A DNA stretch of 64,000 nt from Onthomorpha sp937906975 (GCA_045614605.1 JAZLDH010000021.1:4513-68512); one strand, 5' to 3'; shown: positions 1 through 9,522, numbered from the stretch's first letter. Notes: generated from the sequence alone by a model not told the origin. Made by a program: numbers and translations.

Positions 1-450
1 TGCTATTTCCTTTTGTGGCAATTGGTCATAAGTAAAGAGAATAAATGCTTGCTTTTGTTTTGTTGGTAGTCTGTCTAAGGCTTTATGTAGATAGTCGTTG
101 TATTGTTTGTCTTTCAATGTCCAATCTGAGTGTTCAAAAGAGCTTGCCTTTAAAACCTCACTATTGTCCATAGAGAAAAATCGCCTTAGCTTATTTTTTT
201 TAATTTGATTTATCGTTTTGTTTACCGCTATTCTATATATCCAAGTAGAAAGTTGCGACTTGTATTGAAACTTACCGATAGAACGATAAACCTCTAAAAA
301 GACCTCTTGTGTCAAGTCCTCAGCCTCATCTCTATCATGCAACATTGCATAAGAGAGATTTAAGATTTTTAAATGATATTCATTAAACAAAATCTCAAAG
401 GCCTGCTGATCTCCTGCTGCTATGCTTGAAACAATTTGCTCCTCAGTCAT
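1..450 (-). CDS. ECF-type RNA polymerase sigma factor (3' end cut by window)
   Basis: The gene starts at the ATG whose complement is at 448-450 and runs off the left edge. About 150 residues are visible. Region 2 is clear: the segment AEDLTQEVFLEVYRSI is followed by a STWIYRIAVNKTINQIKK stretch typical of sigma-70 regions 2.3-2.4. The start of region 4 (LDRLPTKQKQAFILFTYDQL) is present before the edge. These proteins direct RNA polymerase to a small regulon and usually work with an anti-sigma factor, which would lie outside this window. The gene lies 55 bp downstream of a His/Cys-rich exported protein on the same strand, so the two may be co-transcribed. Confidence 0.9.
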   Translation of the reverse strand, partial: MTEEQIVSSIAAGDQQAFEILFNEYHLKILNLSYAMLHDRDEAEDLTQEVFLEVYRSIGKFQYKSQLSTWIYRIAVNKTINQIKKNKLRRFFSMDNSEVLKASSFEHSDWTLKDKQYNDYLHKALDRLPTKQKQAFILFTYDQLPQKEIA

Positions 451-505
451 AAAAACAAAAGTAGAAGCAAGTTAGAAACTCGCCTCTACTAATTTACAGA
501 ATTTA

Positions 506-850
506 TTATTTCTTTACTTCTGCTTTTTTGTGGTGATCACATTTTCCTGTGCACTTGTGAGCTTCTGCTTTTTTGTCAGTGCAGCATTTTTTTGTATCAA
601 CTGCTTTTACTTTTTTACCATCTTTAGATTTTGCTGAACATTTGTGTTCTGCATCATGTTTGTGGTTTCCTGTACATTTGTGATTTGCATCGTGTTTGTG
701 TTCTCCTGTACATTTGTGAGCAGCAGCTGCTTTTTTGTCTTCACAACATTTGTGAGTAGTTTCTTTCTTTTCTACTTTTTTAACAGGTTCTTGTGCCATT
801 GTAACGCCTGCAAATGTTAATGCAGCGATTAATACAACTAATTTTTTCAT
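506..850 (-). CDS. Small exported His/Cys-rich protein, probably metal-binding
   Basis: 114 residues. The N-terminus (MKKLVVLIAALTFAGVTMAQ) is a signal peptide with a likely cut after TMA, so the mature part is periplasmic or secreted. The mature chain is almost entirely Lys, His, Cys, Ala and Asp. It carries repeated HKC units (HKCC, then three HKCT/HKCS blocks separated by HKHDA) plus KKCC and GKCDHH. Nine cysteines and about eighteen histidines in about 95 residues suggest binding of zinc, copper, nickel or a similar metal. A strong Shine-Dalgarno-like AGGAGGT lies just before the start, unusual in this phylum and suggesting high expression. It precedes an ECF sigma factor gene. No specific family is recognised; metal binding is inferred from composition. 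Confidence 0.75.
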   Translation of the reverse strand: MKKLVVLIAALTFAGVTMAQEPVKKVEKKETTHKCCEDKKAAAAHKCTGEHKHDANHKCTGNHKHDAEHKCSAKSKDGKKVKAVDTKKCCTDKKAEAHKCTGKCDHHKKAEVKK

Positions 851-951
851 TTTTTTACCTCCTATTTTAGTTTTTATTTATTATTTAGACATTTCAACTT
901 AATATTTCTTACATTTAATCTATCATTTTTCTTTTTTTCATAAAAAAAACC

Positions 952-959
952 TAACTTTG
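952..959 (+). promoter_or_regulatory. Bacteroidota -7 promoter box
   Basis: TAACTTTG matches the phylum consensus TAnnTTTG. It lies 24 bp before the ATG at 984, supporting that start over the upstream TTG at 957, which would fall inside the box. No clear -33 element is visible. Confidence 0.6.
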
Positions 960-983
960 CAACGTTTTTTAATAAAAAGGAAA

Positions 984-1712
984 ATGTATAAACATATAAC
1001 GTTAATAGCATTGTTATTGTTGTGTATCTCTACAAGCTTTGCACAAAATTATGATTCTCAATTCTCAAAACCAATCGTAACAGAGGAAGGTAAATTCTCT
1101 TATTATGAACTCCCTCCTATTAAAACATCGGTTGGAGAACTTATTTTCTTAGACAGAAACCTTGGTGCATTATCCTCAGATGTTAATTCAGCAGACTCTT
1201 GGGGAGATTTATATCAATGGGGACGTGCAACAGATGGACACGAAAAAAGATTATCTGACACAACCTTGGTTTTAGCAAACAATTTTCAAGTAGGACACGG
1301 CAAATTCATTGTTGATGAAAAAAAATCCAACGATTGGATGATAAATTCCGATGAAGACCTTTGGTCAAAAGAAGACGGATTGACAAATCCTTGTCCTTGC
1401 GGATACAGACTCCCAACCTCAGAGGAATGGAGAGCGTTATTGAGTTTAGGATTTGAAGTAAAAATCACAGAAGATGGTTATTATTATCTAAGCGTTGCGG
1501 AAGGACAACTACTGCTTCCTGCTGCTGGACTTAGAAATGCTTATACAGGTCATTTCATTCACATAGGTACAAGAGGATATTATTGGGCTGCAAACACAAT
1601 TGCAAGAGGCACTTCATCTTGTATTGATTTCAACAGAGACGACCTTGTTCCTAACATCACAACATACGGTTTTAGAGCTTTTGGCCGAAGCATAAGATGT
1701 ATTAAAGATTAA
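984..1712 (+). CDS. Exported fibrobacter succinogenes major paralogous domain protein
   Basis: 242 residues from ATG 984, preceded by AAAAGG. The frame is also open from a TTG at 957, but the ATG gives a clean signal peptide (MYKHITLIALLLLCISTSFAQ) and sits downstream of the -7 box. The mature protein has marks of the Fib_succ_major family: a WGDLYQWGR motif near residue 70, a PCPCGYRLPTSEEW motif near residue 150, and a C-terminal GFRAFGRSIRCIKD. The fold is related to C-type lectin-like domains of surface proteins in this phylum, and no enzymatic role is known. No T9SS sorting domain follows, so the protein is probably periplasmic or simply secreted. Confidence 0.75.
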   Translation: MYKHITLIALLLLCISTSFAQNYDSQFSKPIVTEEGKFSYYELPPIKTSVGELIFLDRNLGALSSDVNSADSWGDLYQWGRATDGHEKRLSDTTLVLANNFQVGHGKFIVDEKKSNDWMINSDEDLWSKEDGLTNPCPCGYRLPTSEEWRALLSLGFEVKITEDGYYYLSVAEGQLLLPAAGLRNAYTGHFIHIGTRGYYWAANTIARGTSSCIDFNRDDLVPNITTYGFRAFGRSIRCIKD

Positions 1713-1748
1713 TTTTGCGTTTTTTTTCTTTGACTTATTAAAATAAAG

Positions 1749-1774
1749 CTAAGAAAAAAATTTTTTTTCCTAAG
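1749..1774. repeat. A7T8 intergenic element
   Basis: The segment reads CTAAG, A7 (after a G), T8, CCTAAG. It is one of at least four copies of a near-palindromic A-tract/T-tract word found between genes in this window (others near 48698, 53287 and 62091). Confidence 0.55.
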
Positions 1775-1788
1775 AGATAGAAAATTAT

Positions 1789-2700
1789 ATGCGTATATTA
1801 GAAACCATTGACGTAAGTAAGTCATATTCTTCTCACAAAGTATTAGATAAAGTCTCAATAAGCATAAAAGAAGGCGAAATTTTTGGTTTACTTGGTCCGA
1901 ATGGAGCAGGAAAAACCACGCTAATTAGAATGATAAACCAAATAACAGCTCCCGATGAGGGAGAAATTTTGTTTTTGGGCAACAAATTGAAACGAGACGA
2001 CATAAGATTCATTGGATATTTACCCGAAGAAAGAGGATTATATAAGAAAATGAAGGTTGGACAGCAAGCAATTTACCTTGCTGAATTAAAGGGTTTATCG
2101 AAAAATGAGGCAAAAAAACGATTAGAATATTGGTTTGACAAGTTTGAAATAAGCAGTTGGTGGAACAAACGCGTAGAAGAATTATCAAAAGGAATGGCTC
2201 AAAAGGTGCAATTCATAACAACAATTCTTCACGAGCCAAAACTATTGATTTTTGACGAACCTTTCAGTGGTTTTGACCCTTTGAATGCCAATCTTTTAAA
2301 GAATGAAATCTTAAATCTTAGAGATAAGGGTGCAACAATCATATTTTCCACTCACAATATGGAGAGTGTGGAGGAGATTTGCGACTCTATTGCTCTTATC
2401 AACAAATCTAAGAAAATTTTAGAGGGAAATGTCTATGAGATAAAGGAAAGATTCAAACAAAATCAATTTGAAATCATCATTCCTTATCAAGAAAAGACCG
2501 ATAATTTGTTAATTGAGGGTTGCTCACTCTTAAATTCACGCATAGATAAAGACAAATCTGTGTTGAAATTCTCCATTGAGCAAGGAAAAAATGCCGATTT
2601 ACTATCACACATTCTAAAACATACTAACATTCTTTCTTACAGAGAGATACTTCCTTCAATGAATAACATATTTATAGAAACAGTTAGAAACAATGAATAA
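1789..2700 (+). CDS. ABC exporter ATP-binding protein (NatA-like)
   Basis: 303 residues. Nucleotide-binding domain in the first 215 residues: Walker A GPNGAGKTT, signature LSKGMAQK, Walker B KLLIFDEP and H-loop STHN. A C-terminal extension of about 80 residues resembles the DUF4162 tail seen in NatA-type export ATPases. It overlaps the following permease gene by 8 bp, so the two are translationally coupled and form one exporter. The substrate is unknown; family members export sodium, drugs or other small molecules. Confidence 0.92.
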   Translation: MRILETIDVSKSYSSHKVLDKVSISIKEGEIFGLLGPNGAGKTTLIRMINQITAPDEGEILFLGNKLKRDDIRFIGYLPEERGLYKKMKVGQQAIYLAELKGLSKNEAKKRLEYWFDKFEISSWWNKRVEELSKGMAQKVQFITTILHEPKLLIFDEPFSGFDPLNANLLKNEILNLRDKGATIIFSTHNMESVEEICDSIALINKSKKILEGNVYEIKERFKQNQFEIIIPYQEKTDNLLIEGCSLLNSRIDKDKSVLKFSIEQGKNADLLSHILKHTNILSYREILPSMNNIFIETVRNNE

Positions 2701-4036
2701 AATAAAAATAATAATAAAAAGAGAATATCTTAACAGAGTTAGCAAGAAATCCTTTCTTGTAATGACTATTCTCGGACCTATTTTAATGAGTTTATTGATT
2801 TTTCTACCCTTTATCTTATCCAATATTGAGGAAGAAAGATTAAACATTTTGGTTGTTGATCAAACTCTTAGCGTTAGCCAAAACGATAGCGTATATTTGT
2901 TTAGAAACAACTTTAAAAGTAGCGACAAAATCAAGTTTGAGTATTTAGACGACATTGAAGCGGCTCAAAGCATATTGAAAGAAAATGCTATTGATGGGGT
3001 TTTGGAGATTGTAAAGACTAACGACACTCCTCCTATCAAAGGATTTATGTATTATAACGAAACAGAAATTCCAGGAAGTTTACAAGAAGAGGTTAAAAAT
3101 CAATTAACAAATATTTTAAAAAACAACATTCTTCGTTTAGATTACGGAATGAATGAAAAACAAATCGCATGGGTAAACAATCCTACAATAGATTTTTACA
3201 CAAAAAACATTGTTTCTGGTCAAGACTCTTACAACGAAATCAAGAGTGCTTTGGGTGCTATTGCAGGTTTTTTAATCTATTTCTTTATCTTTTTGTTTGG
3301 TACGCAGGTAATGAAGAGTGTTTCTGATGAAAAGATGAATAGGGTTGTTGAAATCTTGGTTTCAAGCGTTAAACCCATACAACTTTTGCTCGGAAAGATA
3401 ATTGCTATTGCTCTTGTGGGATTAACTCAGATTGCTCTATGGATTGTGATAATTTTTGGAATAATAAGTTTTGCACAAGTTGCATCTCCTGAAATGTTTT
3501 CCCCTCAACAAGAACAAATTGTAAACATTGACCAAAGAATTGTAACGGTGGATCAAATCAATGCCACACAAATGCCTCAAACCTCTGAGCTAATACAAGG
3601 TCTTTTTGCGATAAATATTCCTTTAATGGTAGGTATGTTTGTCTTTTTCTTCATTATGGGATTTTTACTCTATGCTTCACTTTTTGGGGCTATTGGTTCG
3701 CTTTTAGATGTTGATACCGATGGAAGTCAATTCTCGCTTCCTGTAACAGTGCCTTTAATATTGGCAATTATTTGCTTACCTATCTTGATGGATAATCCTA
3801 CAAGCGATATTGCTTTTTGGCTTTCGATAATTCCTTTCACTGCTCCGATTGCTATGATGGTGAGAATACCGTTTGGAGTCCCTGTGTGGGAAATAGGATT
3901 GTCGTGCGGATTAATGATAATCTTTATCATACTAAGTATTATGGTAGCGGCAAAAATCTATCGCACAGGAATACTTATGTATGGCAAAAAGATAAGTTAT
4001 TCAGAGATTTGGAAATGGTTGAAATATAAGAATTAA
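2693..4036 (+). CDS. ABC-2 type transporter permease (NatB-like)
   Basis: 447 residues. One N-terminal membrane helix (residues about 18-42) is followed by a large extracytoplasmic domain (about 45-185). A cluster of about five helices follows, from GAIAGFLIYFFIFLF to the C-terminus, broken by a soluble insertion near residues 265-300. This is the topology of NatB/YhaP permeases (ABC2_membrane_3 family). It overlaps its ATPase partner upstream by 8 bp. The 3' end overlaps the convergent DUF2461 gene by 4 bp, so there is no room for a separate terminator. Confidence 0.9.
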   Translation: MNKIKIIIKREYLNRVSKKSFLVMTILGPILMSLLIFLPFILSNIEEERLNILVVDQTLSVSQNDSVYLFRNNFKSSDKIKFEYLDDIEAAQSILKENAIDGVLEIVKTNDTPPIKGFMYYNETEIPGSLQEEVKNQLTNILKNNILRLDYGMNEKQIAWVNNPTIDFYTKNIVSGQDSYNEIKSALGAIAGFLIYFFIFLFGTQVMKSVSDEKMNRVVEILVSSVKPIQLLLGKIIAIALVGLTQIALWIVIIFGIISFAQVASPEMFSPQQEQIVNIDQRIVTVDQINATQMPQTSELIQGLFAINIPLMVGMFVFFFIMGFLLYASLFGAIGSLLDVDTDGSQFSLPVTVPLILAIICLPILMDNPTSDIAFWLSIIPFTAPIAMMVRIPFGVPVWEIGLSCGLMIIFIILSIMVAAKIYRTGILMYGKKISYSEIWKWLKYKN

Positions 4037-4701
4037 TCAACAGCTTGTATTGCTCTATTGATAAATTCTTTGAATTGCATAGTTTTTCTAAACTCCTGTG
4101 TTACTCTTTCTAAAAGATTGTCTGAAAGAACGTAAGCCTCATCAATCTTTTTACTAAGAATAAAGTCTTTAAGTTTTAAATACTCTGCATTTATTGCATC
4201 TTTTGGGAATTGTTTTGGCACTGTCTTCATTTTGTTTTCAGCATCTATTTCCCAACCCTTTGCTATGTTTATGCAATTTTGAAATTCACCAGGCAAAGAG
4301 AATACATCTTCTCTTATACTGTTTATTATATTGTTTGGAAGACATACCGCACCGCTTGCAAGCAAATGAGAAGAAAGATATTGCTTTGATTGGGATTCTA
4401 AATGAAAGTAATAGCCTCCTAATCCTGACTTTTTACCATTCGGACACACATATACGCCAAAATGAGTCTTGTAAGGGGTTTTATCTTTTGAGAAACGAAG
4501 GTCGCGATGTATGCGATAGGTACAATCTTTTAGTGTTAGATTTCTTATTGTTGGATCAAACTCTTCTATATTTGTTATTAACTTTTGAGCAAAGTCCTCA
4601 AAGGTTTCTTTTGCCTGCTTATAGAAAGATTTATTTGCTTCAAACCATTCTTTATTGTTGTTTTCTGACAACTGATTTAAAAAATCTAATACTATTTTCA
4701 T
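4033..4701 (-). CDS. DUF2461 (TIGR02453) family protein
   Basis: 222 residues from the ATG complementary to 4699-4701; an in-frame GTG lies one codon upstream. The N-terminal FLNQLSENNNKEWFEANK and central YRIHRDLRFSKDKTPYKTHF motifs are the hallmarks of DUF2461. The family is widespread in Bacteroidota, cytosolic and of unknown biochemical function. The gene lies 3 bp after the rarA stop and is the last gene of the minus-strand run. Confidence 0.9.
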   Translation of the reverse strand: MKIVLDFLNQLSENNNKEWFEANKSFYKQAKETFEDFAQKLITNIEEFDPTIRNLTLKDCTYRIHRDLRFSKDKTPYKTHFGVYVCPNGKKSGLGGYYFHLESQSKQYLSSHLLASGAVCLPNNIINSIREDVFSLPGEFQNCINIAKGWEIDAENKMKTVPKQFPKDAINAEYLKLKDFILSKKIDEAYVLSDNLLERVTQEFRKTMQFKEFINRAIQAVD

Positions 4702-4704
4702 CAC

Positions 4705-5964
4705 TTAATATTTATAAACTCCGTTCCACAATTTTCTTAACAACTCTCTTGTGTTGTTTTCTTGACGATTATCTGCCGGCTCGTAAAGAGATAGTCCTTG
4801 CAAGTCGTCTGGCATAAATTGTTGTTGCACAAAATGATTTGCATAGTCATGAGAATAGCGATAATCTGCACCATATCCTATTTCTTTCATTAGTTTTGTT
4901 GGTGCATTTCTAAGATGTAGTGGCACAGGTTTATCACCTGTTTTTTCAACTAAGTCAATTGCTTTGTTGATTGCCATATATGTGGAATTGCTTTTAGCAG
5001 ATGTTGCTAAGTAAACGGCGGTTTGTGAAAGTATTATTCTACATTCAGGATAGCCAATCTTGCTTACTGCATCAAAACAATTATTTGCAAGTAGCAAAGC
5101 ATTAGGATTGGCATTTCCTATGTCTTCTGAGGCTAAGATAAGCATTCTTCGTGCTATGAAAAGCGGATCTTCGCCCGATACTATCATGCGTGCAAGCCAA
5201 TAAACAGCTGCATTTGGGTCGGAGCCTCTAATACTTTTTATGAAAGCCGAGATTATATCGTAGTGATTTTCGCCTTTCTTGTCGTAAATTGCTATATTTT
5301 GTTGTATTATTGAAGCGACAGTTTCATTATTCAAAGAAAAATCACCCGAAAATTGCGAACATACAAGTTCTATTGCGTTGATTAGTTTTCTCGCATCGCC
5401 TCCGCTTATTCTTATCAAGGCTTCTGTTTCTTGAATTTCTATTTTTCTATTCTCGGTTTGTTCTAAATAGGAAACTGCTCTTTGAATTATTTTTTCTAAA
5501 TGATGTCTTTCAAGATTTTTCAACACATAAACTTGAGCTCTTGAAAGAAGTGGGGATATGATTTCAAAGCTTGGATTTTCTGTTGTCGCACCAATTAGTC
5601 TTACTATGCCTTGTTCTACTGCTCCAAGCAAGGAATCTTGTTGGTTTTTAGAGAAACGATGAATTTCATCTACAAAAAGAATTGAATTTCCATTGTCTAG
5701 TTTTGCTCTTTCTATGATTTCTCTTACTTCTTTAACGCCATTACTGACTGCAGATAAGGTATAGAATTGTGCTGATATGGTATTTGCAATTATATTGGCG
5801 AGTGTGGTTTTTCCAACACCAGGAGGACCCCACAAAATCATAGATGGAACGTTGTTTTCTTTAATTGCTCTTTGCAAAATCGCTCCTTCTCCAATTAAGT
5901 GTTCTTGTCCTATATAGTCTTCAAGAGTTTGAGGACGCAAAACCTCTGCTAATGGTTTTATCAT
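4705..5964 (-). CDS. rarA: Replication-associated recombination protein A (AAA+ ATPase)
   Basis: 419 residues, normal for RarA/MgsA. AAA+ core: Walker A GPPGVGKTT (near residue 46), Walker B ILFVDEIHRF, sensor-1 GATTENPSFE and a C-terminal MgsA/WHIP domain (DPNAAVYWLARMI, then DIGNANPNALLLA). It is a clamp-loader-like tetramer acting at stalled replication forks. The start is 6 bp after the methylase gene, consistent with one transcript. Confidence 0.96.
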   Translation of the reverse strand: MIKPLAEVLRPQTLEDYIGQEHLIGEGAILQRAIKENNVPSMILWGPPGVGKTTLANIIANTISAQFYTLSAVSNGVKEVREIIERAKLDNGNSILFVDEIHRFSKNQQDSLLGAVEQGIVRLIGATTENPSFEIISPLLSRAQVYVLKNLERHHLEKIIQRAVSYLEQTENRKIEIQETEALIRISGGDARKLINAIELVCSQFSGDFSLNNETVASIIQQNIAIYDKKGENHYDIISAFIKSIRGSDPNAAVYWLARMIVSGEDPLFIARRMLILASEDIGNANPNALLLANNCFDAVSKIGYPECRIILSQTAVYLATSAKSNSTYMAINKAIDLVEKTGDKPVPLHLRNAPTKLMKEIGYGADYRYSHDYANHFVQQQFMPDDLQGLSLYEPADNRQENNTRELLRKLWNGVYKY

Positions 5965-5970
5965 CGTAGA

Positions 5971-6678
5971 TTATTTATAAATTAAAAAGACTGTGTTTCG
6001 TTTGTTTAGGTCTATGGAAGTTTTTTTCCACTCCGAAATTGTTTTGCTTATGATTTGTTGTGAGGAAAGCCCTATATCTACTCCTAAACAAAGCATCGTA
6101 TTTGAAGAAAGTACCTCTTTCAAGGCTTGAAACATTTGATTGTTTCTATAAGGTGCTTCTATAAAAATCTGAGTCTGTGAAATCTTGTAGCAAAGCGTTT
6201 CTAATTCTTTTATTTTCTTTATTCTTTGACTTTTATCTATTGGAAGATAACCAACGAATGCGAAATTTTGTCCATTAAATCCGCTCGCCATCAAAGACAT
6301 CAATAAAGAAGAAGGTCCAATCAAAGGACAAACTTTAAATCCTTGCTTTTGAGCCAATTTTACCAAAGCTGCACCGGGGTCAGCAACGCAAGGAAGTCCC
6401 GCTTCGCTCATCAATCCAAGATTTCTTCCTTGTCTTAGTGGCTCTAAGTAAGAGTCTATTTCTTTTAAATCCGTATGTTCGTTTAGTTCGTAAAAGTTTA
6501 CGTTTTCAAAATCTTTGTTGTATCCTGCTTTTCTTAGAAAACGTCTTGCAGTCCTTACTTGCTCTACCACAAAATCATCACATTGTAAAAGCAATTGTGA
6601 GTTTATCTCTGGCAAGCATTGATTTATTTCAATATCTGCAATAGGTGTTGGGAATAAGTATAAAACGGCTTCACTCAT
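5971..6678 (-). CDS. SAM-dependent methyltransferase, RsmI/tetrapyrrole methylase family
   Basis: 235 residues. The motifs fit the tetrapyrrole-methylase fold: LYLFPTPI near the N-terminus, RRFLRKAG, NLGLMSEAGLPCVADPGA (SAM site) and GPSSLLMSLMASGFNGQNF. Members of this branch are close to RsmI (16S rRNA ribose methylase) but lack its C-terminal HTH. Full RsmI usually has about 280 residues, so this may be the short Bacteroidota paralogue with unknown target. It overlaps the upstream membrane-protein gene by 8 bp. Confidence 0.85.
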   Translation of the reverse strand: MSEAVLYLFPTPIADIEINQCLPEINSQLLLQCDDFVVEQVRTARRFLRKAGYNKDFENVNFYELNEHTDLKEIDSYLEPLRQGRNLGLMSEAGLPCVADPGAALVKLAQKQGFKVCPLIGPSSLLMSLMASGFNGQNFAFVGYLPIDKSQRIKKIKELETLCYKISQTQIFIEAPYRNNQMFQALKEVLSSNTMLCLGVDIGLSSQQIISKTISEWKKTSIDLNKRNTVFLIYK

Positions 6679-7165
6679 TGTTTGTTTTTTTAATTGGGTG
6701 TTTTATCATATAAATATAGTAGTAAGCAATAAAAAACAATGCCAGCATAATATCTCCATAAGAAAAGCCCCTATTTCCAAGAAACAAAATAGGAACAAAA
6801 ATAAGTCCGACTTTACTAACCGTATATAAAAGAACGCCCGATTTATGTCCAAACCACATTAAAAGGCATGAATAAATTGCTAACATACTTAGCAGAAATA
6901 AGAAAAGGAAAAAGAATAATGAGGGAGTAAAAAAGTACAATAAATTCTCTTTCCAAAAGTACATGATTTGAGGAAAATGAGTTGAAGAAATAAAATCAAC
7001 AGAAAAAGAATTAAAGAATAGTCCAAAAAAAGAAAATATTAATAAGAACAAAGCATTTGCAATGGAAAAAGAAAGGATAATGCGTATCCCCCATGAGGAA
7101 CGCATATCCTTCTTATTTTTTTGCAAGTTAATTTCTTTAAATTCTGTGATTTCTTGAATCTTCAT
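6671..7165 (-). CDS. Small membrane protein of unknown function
   Basis: 164 residues with four predicted membrane helices: about 28-50, 72-104, 112-132 and 139-156. The N-terminal 25 residues are charged and cytosolic. No family is recognised. The start codon overlaps the stop of the hexosaminidase gene by one base (TAATG), and the 3' end overlaps the methylase gene by 8 bp, so it is embedded in an operon. Confidence 0.7.
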   Translation of the reverse strand: MKIQEITEFKEINLQKNKKDMRSSWGIRIILSFSIANALFLLIFSFFGLFFNSFSVDFISSTHFPQIMYFWKENLLYFFTPSLFFFLFLFLLSMLAIYSCLLMWFGHKSGVLLYTVSKVGLIFVPILFLGNRGFSYGDIMLALFFIAYYYIYMIKHPIKKTNNE

Positions 7166-9492
7166 TACTTAATAATTATTTCATCTGCAAAACAGTGTGC
7201 GTCATATCCACAACCAGGGTGTCCTTCAGGACATTTTCTAACTGTTTCTGCATAAATCTTAACATAACGTGCCTTTTTGTCTTTGCAATTTGCAGTTACG
7301 TTTAATATTTGTCCCTCTTTTGTAAGTTGAATATCGCTTTCGCTAACTTCTTTCCAAGTTTTGTTATCATCAGATAAGTAGAAATGAACCTTTGTTGGAA
7401 GGAAAATCCAACTACCTACGTTATCCAAGAAATTTAATGAAATAGAATTTATATTTTCTCTTTTTTCTAAATCAACAACTACGTCATAATCATATCCGTA
7501 AGTACCAATCCATTTATCGTAGCTCTTAGCTGAACCAAATATTCCGTCAGTTAAAGCATTTTTTGTACTACCTGAATATTGTGGATTCATATTTTTAAGT
7601 TCATATTTCTTTCCTGTAGCTTTATTAAGGTTGTAAGTAGCCTTAAATAAGTTTGAAATAATCTTACCTTCTCTTACAACGTATGCAGAAACTGTTGTTG
7701 TCTCAGACAAAACTAACTTTTGAGTTAATTTTGGAGAAGAAAGAGTTGGCTCACTTCCGTCAAGAGTGTAGATTATCTCAGAGTTTTTAGCAGGAGTGTT
7801 AAGTTCTAGTTCCACATTCTTTGTTTTAGAATTGAAACTAACATCAGCAGAAATAGAATAGTGAGAACGAGAATAATTCATTCCCATTGCATCGTAGTAT
7901 TTCAAAAGATTTTCCAATCTATCTAAGAAAGAATCATAGTTTTTCTTTTCTTTTGGAGTCCAAGCTGACTCACACATTGCAGCAGTTCTTGGATAATCCA
8001 TATAGATTGTGTAATCGAATGTAGGAATGTACTCTCTCCACATATTAGCTTGTACACCTATTATATGTTTTTCGGCATCTGTTCCCATTATTTCTTTTGG
8101 AACAGGTTCGTAATGATAAACTTTTTTCAATGGAGTAAAGCCACCGATTGCCAAAGGTTCGTTATCTGCCTCTGCTTGATAGTAATCAAAATATAAATAA
8201 GCACAAGGCACCATTACAGCATCATAACCTTGTCTTGCTGCTTGCACTCCGTCTGCCTCTCCAAGCCATGACATAACTGTAACCTCATCTTTGATTCCAC
8301 CTTCAAGGATTTCACTCCATGCAATAGCTTGACGATTTTTTGTTTTAAGATATTGTGTAATTTGTTGTAAGAACCAGCTTTGTAATTCAAACTCATCTTT
8401 CAATCCATGCTTCTTTATTTGAGCTTGACACTTAGGACACTCTTTCCAACGTGTCTTTGGACATTCGTCTCCTCCGATATGAACATATTTATATGGAAAA
8501 ATCTCAACTACTTCGTCCAAAACATTTTTCATAAACTCGATAGTCTCATCTTGAGTACACAAAACATCTTCTATAACTCCCCAAGTACAAGCCACATCGT
8601 AAGTAGTATCTTTACAACCCAAGTTAGGATAAGCAGCAAGCACAGATTGAGAGTGTCCAGGCATTTCAATCTCTGGAATAATGTCGATATTTCTTTGCTT
8701 AGCGTAAGCAACAATTTCTCTTGCTTGGTCTTGAGTGTAATATCCTTGGTGAACAAATCCGTCATAGTTAGGATTGCGAGCATCATTGTCGTTATAGTGT
8801 CCTATAATTGTAGATTTTCTCTTCGATGCTATTGATTGCAAAGAAGGATACTTCTTAATTTCAATTCTCCAACCTTGATCATCTGTCAAGTGCCAATGCA
8901 ATACGTTAAGTTTGTGAAAAGCCATATAATCAATGTAACGTTTCACATCTTCAACTTTCATAAATTGTCTTGCTACATCAAGGTGTTTTCCACGATAAGC
9001 AAAACGAGGATAATCCACAATCTCACATGCAGGTACCATTTCAAAAGCACTGCAAACCACATCATTGCTTCCAACAAACATAGGGTCTATTAACTGCAAT
9101 AGAGTTTGAACAGCGTAAAAGAAACCTGCATTTTCGTTTGCTTGAATAAGGATATTCTTTTCAGTAACCTTTATGCTATATCCCTCATCTGCTAAGACCT
9201 TATCGCTAACTCTTACAAAAAGGATTTTATTCTCGCCCTCTTTTGTAGAAGATAGGTTTTTTACTATAATATCTTTTTTAAATCCTGCTTCAAGTCTTTC
9301 TTCTAAAAATTTAGCTGATTGTAATTCTGGATTATTTGTATTAACCTCTATTTGTGTTGAAGGGGTTAATTTAAAGCCTTTTTCATTCAACTGCTTAACT
9401 GAAACAGGCTCTGGAATGATACTTATTTTTGTTTGAGCAAAACTAAGCATTGTTGCAATCAAACATAGGATAAAAACACTTGTTCTTTTCAT
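7165..9492 (-). CDS. Exported beta-N-acetylhexosaminidase, GH20
   Basis: 775 residues from the ATG at 9490-9492; the frame is open 25 codons further up, but this start gives a signal peptide (MKRTSVFILCLIATMLSFAQ) and follows a -7 box. A GH20b N-terminal domain (about 25-150) is followed by the GH20 barrel: DVARQFM, HWHLTDDQGWRIEIKKYPSL and the catalytic Asp-Glu pair in HIGGDECPK near residues 342-343. A chitobiase-type C-terminal domain (IYTLDGSEPTLSSP) and a discoidin-like F5/8 C domain end the protein. It removes terminal GlcNAc or GalNAc from glycans in the periplasm or at the surface, as in mucin or chitin use and peptidoglycan recycling. There is no T9SS sorting domain. Confidence 0.95.
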   Translation of the reverse strand: MKRTSVFILCLIATMLSFAQTKISIIPEPVSVKQLNEKGFKLTPSTQIEVNTNNPELQSAKFLEERLEAGFKKDIIVKNLSSTKEGENKILFVRVSDKVLADEGYSIKVTEKNILIQANENAGFFYAVQTLLQLIDPMFVGSNDVVCSAFEMVPACEIVDYPRFAYRGKHLDVARQFMKVEDVKRYIDYMAFHKLNVLHWHLTDDQGWRIEIKKYPSLQSIASKRKSTIIGHYNDNDARNPNYDGFVHQGYYTQDQAREIVAYAKQRNIDIIPEIEMPGHSQSVLAAYPNLGCKDTTYDVACTWGVIEDVLCTQDETIEFMKNVLDEVVEIFPYKYVHIGGDECPKTRWKECPKCQAQIKKHGLKDEFELQSWFLQQITQYLKTKNRQAIAWSEILEGGIKDEVTVMSWLGEADGVQAARQGYDAVMVPCAYLYFDYYQAEADNEPLAIGGFTPLKKVYHYEPVPKEIMGTDAEKHIIGVQANMWREYIPTFDYTIYMDYPRTAAMCESAWTPKEKKNYDSFLDRLENLLKYYDAMGMNYSRSHYSISADVSFNSKTKNVELELNTPAKNSEIIYTLDGSEPTLSSPKLTQKLVLSETTTVSAYVVREGKIISNLFKATYNLNKATGKKYELKNMNPQYSGSTKNALTDGIFGSAKSYDKWIGTYGYDYDVVVDLEKRENINSISLNFLDNVGSWIFLPTKVHFYLSDDNKTWKEVSESDIQLTKEGQILNVTANCKDKKARYVKIYAETVRKCPEGHPGCGYDAHCFADEIIIK

Positions 9493-9522
9493 TGTCTTAT
9501 TATTATATTTTAAATTAAACGG

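Noticed and set aside
4194..4817. 207-residue ORF on the + strand
   Set aside because: Antisense to DUF2461 and rarA; Leu/Cys-rich translation typical of a reverse-strand shadow.
8407..8835. 142-residue ORF on the + strand inside the hexosaminidase gene
   Set aside because: It is antisense to conserved GH20 catalytic sequence and has no promoter or family features.
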